Shown here: positions 5,867 to 6,623 of the stretch, piece after piece
Layout of the letters: the number at the start of each line of letters is the position of its first letter
How positions within the stretch are numbered: the stretch's first letter is position 1
NCBI GenBank assembly: GCA_025966255.1
Contig: JAOPVG010000541.1
Coordinates: 1-6,623, forward strand
DNA length: 6,623 nucleotides
Direction of reading: 5' to 3'
Origin: Jatrophihabitans sp.
Lineage (GTDB): Bacteria; Actinomycetota; Actinomycetes; Mycobacteriales; Jatrophihabitantaceae
Notes under the pieces: generated by a model
Told to the model about the DNA's origin: nothing
What the model saw: only the letters and a program-made list of their open reading frames with translations
Databases searched by the model: none
Translations under genes and position numbers: made by a program

Positions 5867-6394
5867 GTCGCAGGGATCCGCGGTGTCCGCGCACACGTCC
5901 GCGATACCGGCGCATCCGGCGCCGAGCCGGTCGGTGACGGCGCGGGCGATGGCCCCGAGCGCGTCGACCTGATCCGGCGTCAGCTCGTCGAAGAGGTAAC
6001 GCCGCACGGACTCCACGTGGCGTGGGGCGGCACCCTCCACGGCGTCGCGCCCGCCGGCGGTGAGGACGATGAACGCACCGCGACGGTCCTCACTGCAGTT
6101 CGAGCGCTCGATCAGCCCGCGCTGCTGCATTCGGGTGAGCTGATGGGAGAGCCGACTCTTCTCCCAGCCCAGCGCCCGGGCCAGTTCGAGCACGCGCATC
6201 CGCGCGTCCACGTGCTCGCTGAGCTGGACGAGGACCGAGAAATCGGCGGTCGAGAGGCCGGACTCCTCCTGCATCTCCCGGTTCAGCCGTGCACTGAGCT
6301 GGGCATTCATGTCCAGATAGGCGCGCCAGGCGCGCTGCTCGTGCGGCTCAAGCCACCTGACGGTGGTCGCGGCGCCGGCCTGGTTCTCGTTCAT
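5864..6394 (-). CDS. MarR-family transcriptional regulator, cysteine-containing
   Basis: A 176-residue winged-helix repressor. After an N-terminal dimerisation helix (WLEPHEQRAWRAYLDMNAQL, 14-33), the winged helix spans about 48-115, with the recognition helix region LGWEKSRLSHQLTRMQQRGL (75-94) and the wing SNCSEDRRGAFIVLT carrying the MarR signature DRRG (103-106). C-terminal helices complete the dimer interface. Cysteines are at 100 (in the wing) and at 161, 168 and 175 in the tail; these could make DNA binding redox-sensitive, which is an inference. The start is ATG 6394-6392 with GGAAA just before it; the frame is open to 6469, but that would cross the promoter and operator. It is divergent from the yceI-family gene, and a palindrome between them overlaps both promoters, so autoregulation and repression of yceI are expected. 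It may be a RosR-like regulator; the ligand is not established. Confidence 0.92.
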   Translation of the reverse strand: MNENQAGAATTVRWLEPHEQRAWRAYLDMNAQLSARLNREMQEESGLSTADFSVLVQLSEHVDARMRVLELARALGWEKSRLSHQLTRMQQRGLIERSNCSEDRRGAFIVLTAGGRDAVEGAAPRHVESVRRYLFDELTPDQVDALGAIARAVTDRLGAGCAGIADVCADTADPCD

Positions 6395-6415
6395 TTTTCC
6401 ATCATACGCTACTGG

Positions 6416-6444
6416 TTGACACGTCACCTTATATACGCTACATT
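6416..6444 (+). promoter_or_regulatory. Promoter for the yceI-family gene
   Basis: A perfect -35 TTGACA (6416-6421) is followed after 17 bases by TACATT (6439-6444), four of six matches to TATAAT. Transcription would start near 6451, inside the palindrome at 6442-6465, so a bound MarR dimer would block it. The local AT-rich composition stands out in this GC-rich window. Confidence 0.65.
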
Positions 6445-6459
6445 TTGTTGACGGCTCAA
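6430..6459 (-). promoter_or_regulatory. Promoter for the MarR gene
   Basis: On the minus strand, TTGAGC (6459-6454) and TATATA (6435-6430) are 18 bases apart, giving a start near 6423 and a leader of about 28 bases. The -35 lies within the palindrome, so the regulator probably represses itself. It overlaps the yceI promoter, so the two may also compete. Confidence 0.5.
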
Positions 6460-6465
6460 CAAGAT
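6442..6465. promoter_or_regulatory. MarR operator, RosR-like palindrome
   Basis: TTGTTGA-CGGC-TCAACAA (6445-6462) is a perfect inverted repeat with seven-base arms; two further paired bases outside one mismatch extend it to 24 bases. It covers the yceI -10/start region and the MarR -35. Its arms agree with the RosR site of Corynebacterium glutamicum as I recall it (TTGTTGAYRYRTCAACWA); only two of the four centre bases fit. Confidence 0.75.
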
Positions 6466-6483
6466 ACATCCCAAGGAGAGATC

Positions 6484-6623
6484 ATGACCACCGCAACAAC
6501 CGGCTTCAGCAGCCTCACCGGCACCTACACGCTCGACAGCGTCCACTCACGCCTCGGCTTCGTCGCCCGGCACGCGATGGTGACGAAGGTGCGCGGCTCG
6601 TTCAACGAGTTCGAGGGCTCGGC
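6484..6623 (+). CDS. yceI: YceI-family protein, N-terminal part (runs off right edge)
   Basis: Only the first 46 residues of a protein usually about 170-190 long are visible. The start ATG at 6484 follows a strong AAGGAGAG (6473-6480) by three bases. The sequence has the hallmark start of the YceI lipocalin-like fold: LTGTYTLDSVHSRLGFVARH, then the first-strand continuation VTKVRGSFNEFEG. The family binds polyisoprenoids or other amphipathic molecules in a beta-barrel. No signal peptide is present, so this is the cytoplasmic form common in actinobacteria, unlike periplasmic YceI of Escherichia coli. Divergent pairing with the MarR gene and the shared operator suggest inducible expression, possibly under oxidative or electrophile stress. 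Family is clear; the ligand is unknown. Confidence 0.93.
   Translation, partial: MTTATTGFSSLTGTYTLDSVHSRLGFVARHAMVTKVRGSFNEFEGS

Noticed and set aside
5793..5915. 41-residue N-terminal extension of the receiver-PP2C protein
   Set aside because: It would overlap the MarR gene end, is Arg-rich and precedes the perfect AAGGAGG that marks GTG 5792.
6395..6469. 25-residue N-terminal extension of the MarR protein
   Set aside because: It would translate across the divergent promoter and palindrome; the start at 6394 has a ribosome site and matches the family's length.
1..6623. CRISPR array, tRNA, rRNA, insertion sequence or phage genes
   Set aside because: No spaced repeats, cloverleaf-forming sequence, transposase or integrase motifs were seen on either strand; the few repeats are short and confined to intergenic regions.

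Overview
The window is high-GC DNA with GTG starts, short intergenic gaps and overlapping genes. The protein families (MEDS/anti-sigma ATPase, REC-PP2C phosphatase, CHASE3 histidine kinase, Rcp1-type receiver) point to an actinobacterium, perhaps near the Pseudonocardiales, Geodermatophilales or Frankiales. The genus cannot be fixed from sequence reading alone. All genes are on the minus strand except a yceI-family gene that begins at the right edge.

Right end (about 5864-6623): a MarR-family repressor gene is divergent from a yceI-family gene. The 89-bp region between them holds a near-consensus promoter for yceI and a strong palindrome, TTGTTGA-CGGC-TCAACAA. This palindrome closely resembles the operator of the redox-sensing MarR protein RosR of Corynebacterium. 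The MarR protein has one cysteine in the DNA-binding wing and three in its C-terminal tail, so a thiol-based switch is plausible.

Middle (about 2628-5792): three tightly coupled genes are read leftward: a receiver-PP2C (RsbU/SpoIIE-like) phosphatase, a membrane CHASE3-HAMP histidine kinase and a stand-alone receiver of the Rcp1/CheY type. The first two overlap by ATGA and the last two overlap by 20 bp. In a leftward continuation after a 139-bp gap come a small conserved-looking protein and a MEDS-HATPase protein of the RsbA anti-sigma type. Together they look like a stress-signalling, partner-switching module in which a kinase could control a phosphatase, and the phosphatase would oppose an anti-sigma kinase. 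No STAS antagonist and no sigma factor lie in the window, so the targets must be elsewhere.

Left end (1-1265): an alpha/beta hydrolase with an intact Ser-Asp-His triad follows the anti-sigma gene by 28 bp. A palindrome overlapping a promoter comes next, then the N-terminal part of an MFS transporter gene that runs off the left edge. Whether the hydrolase belongs functionally to the signalling module (compare RsbQ with RsbP in Bacillus) or to the transporter is open.
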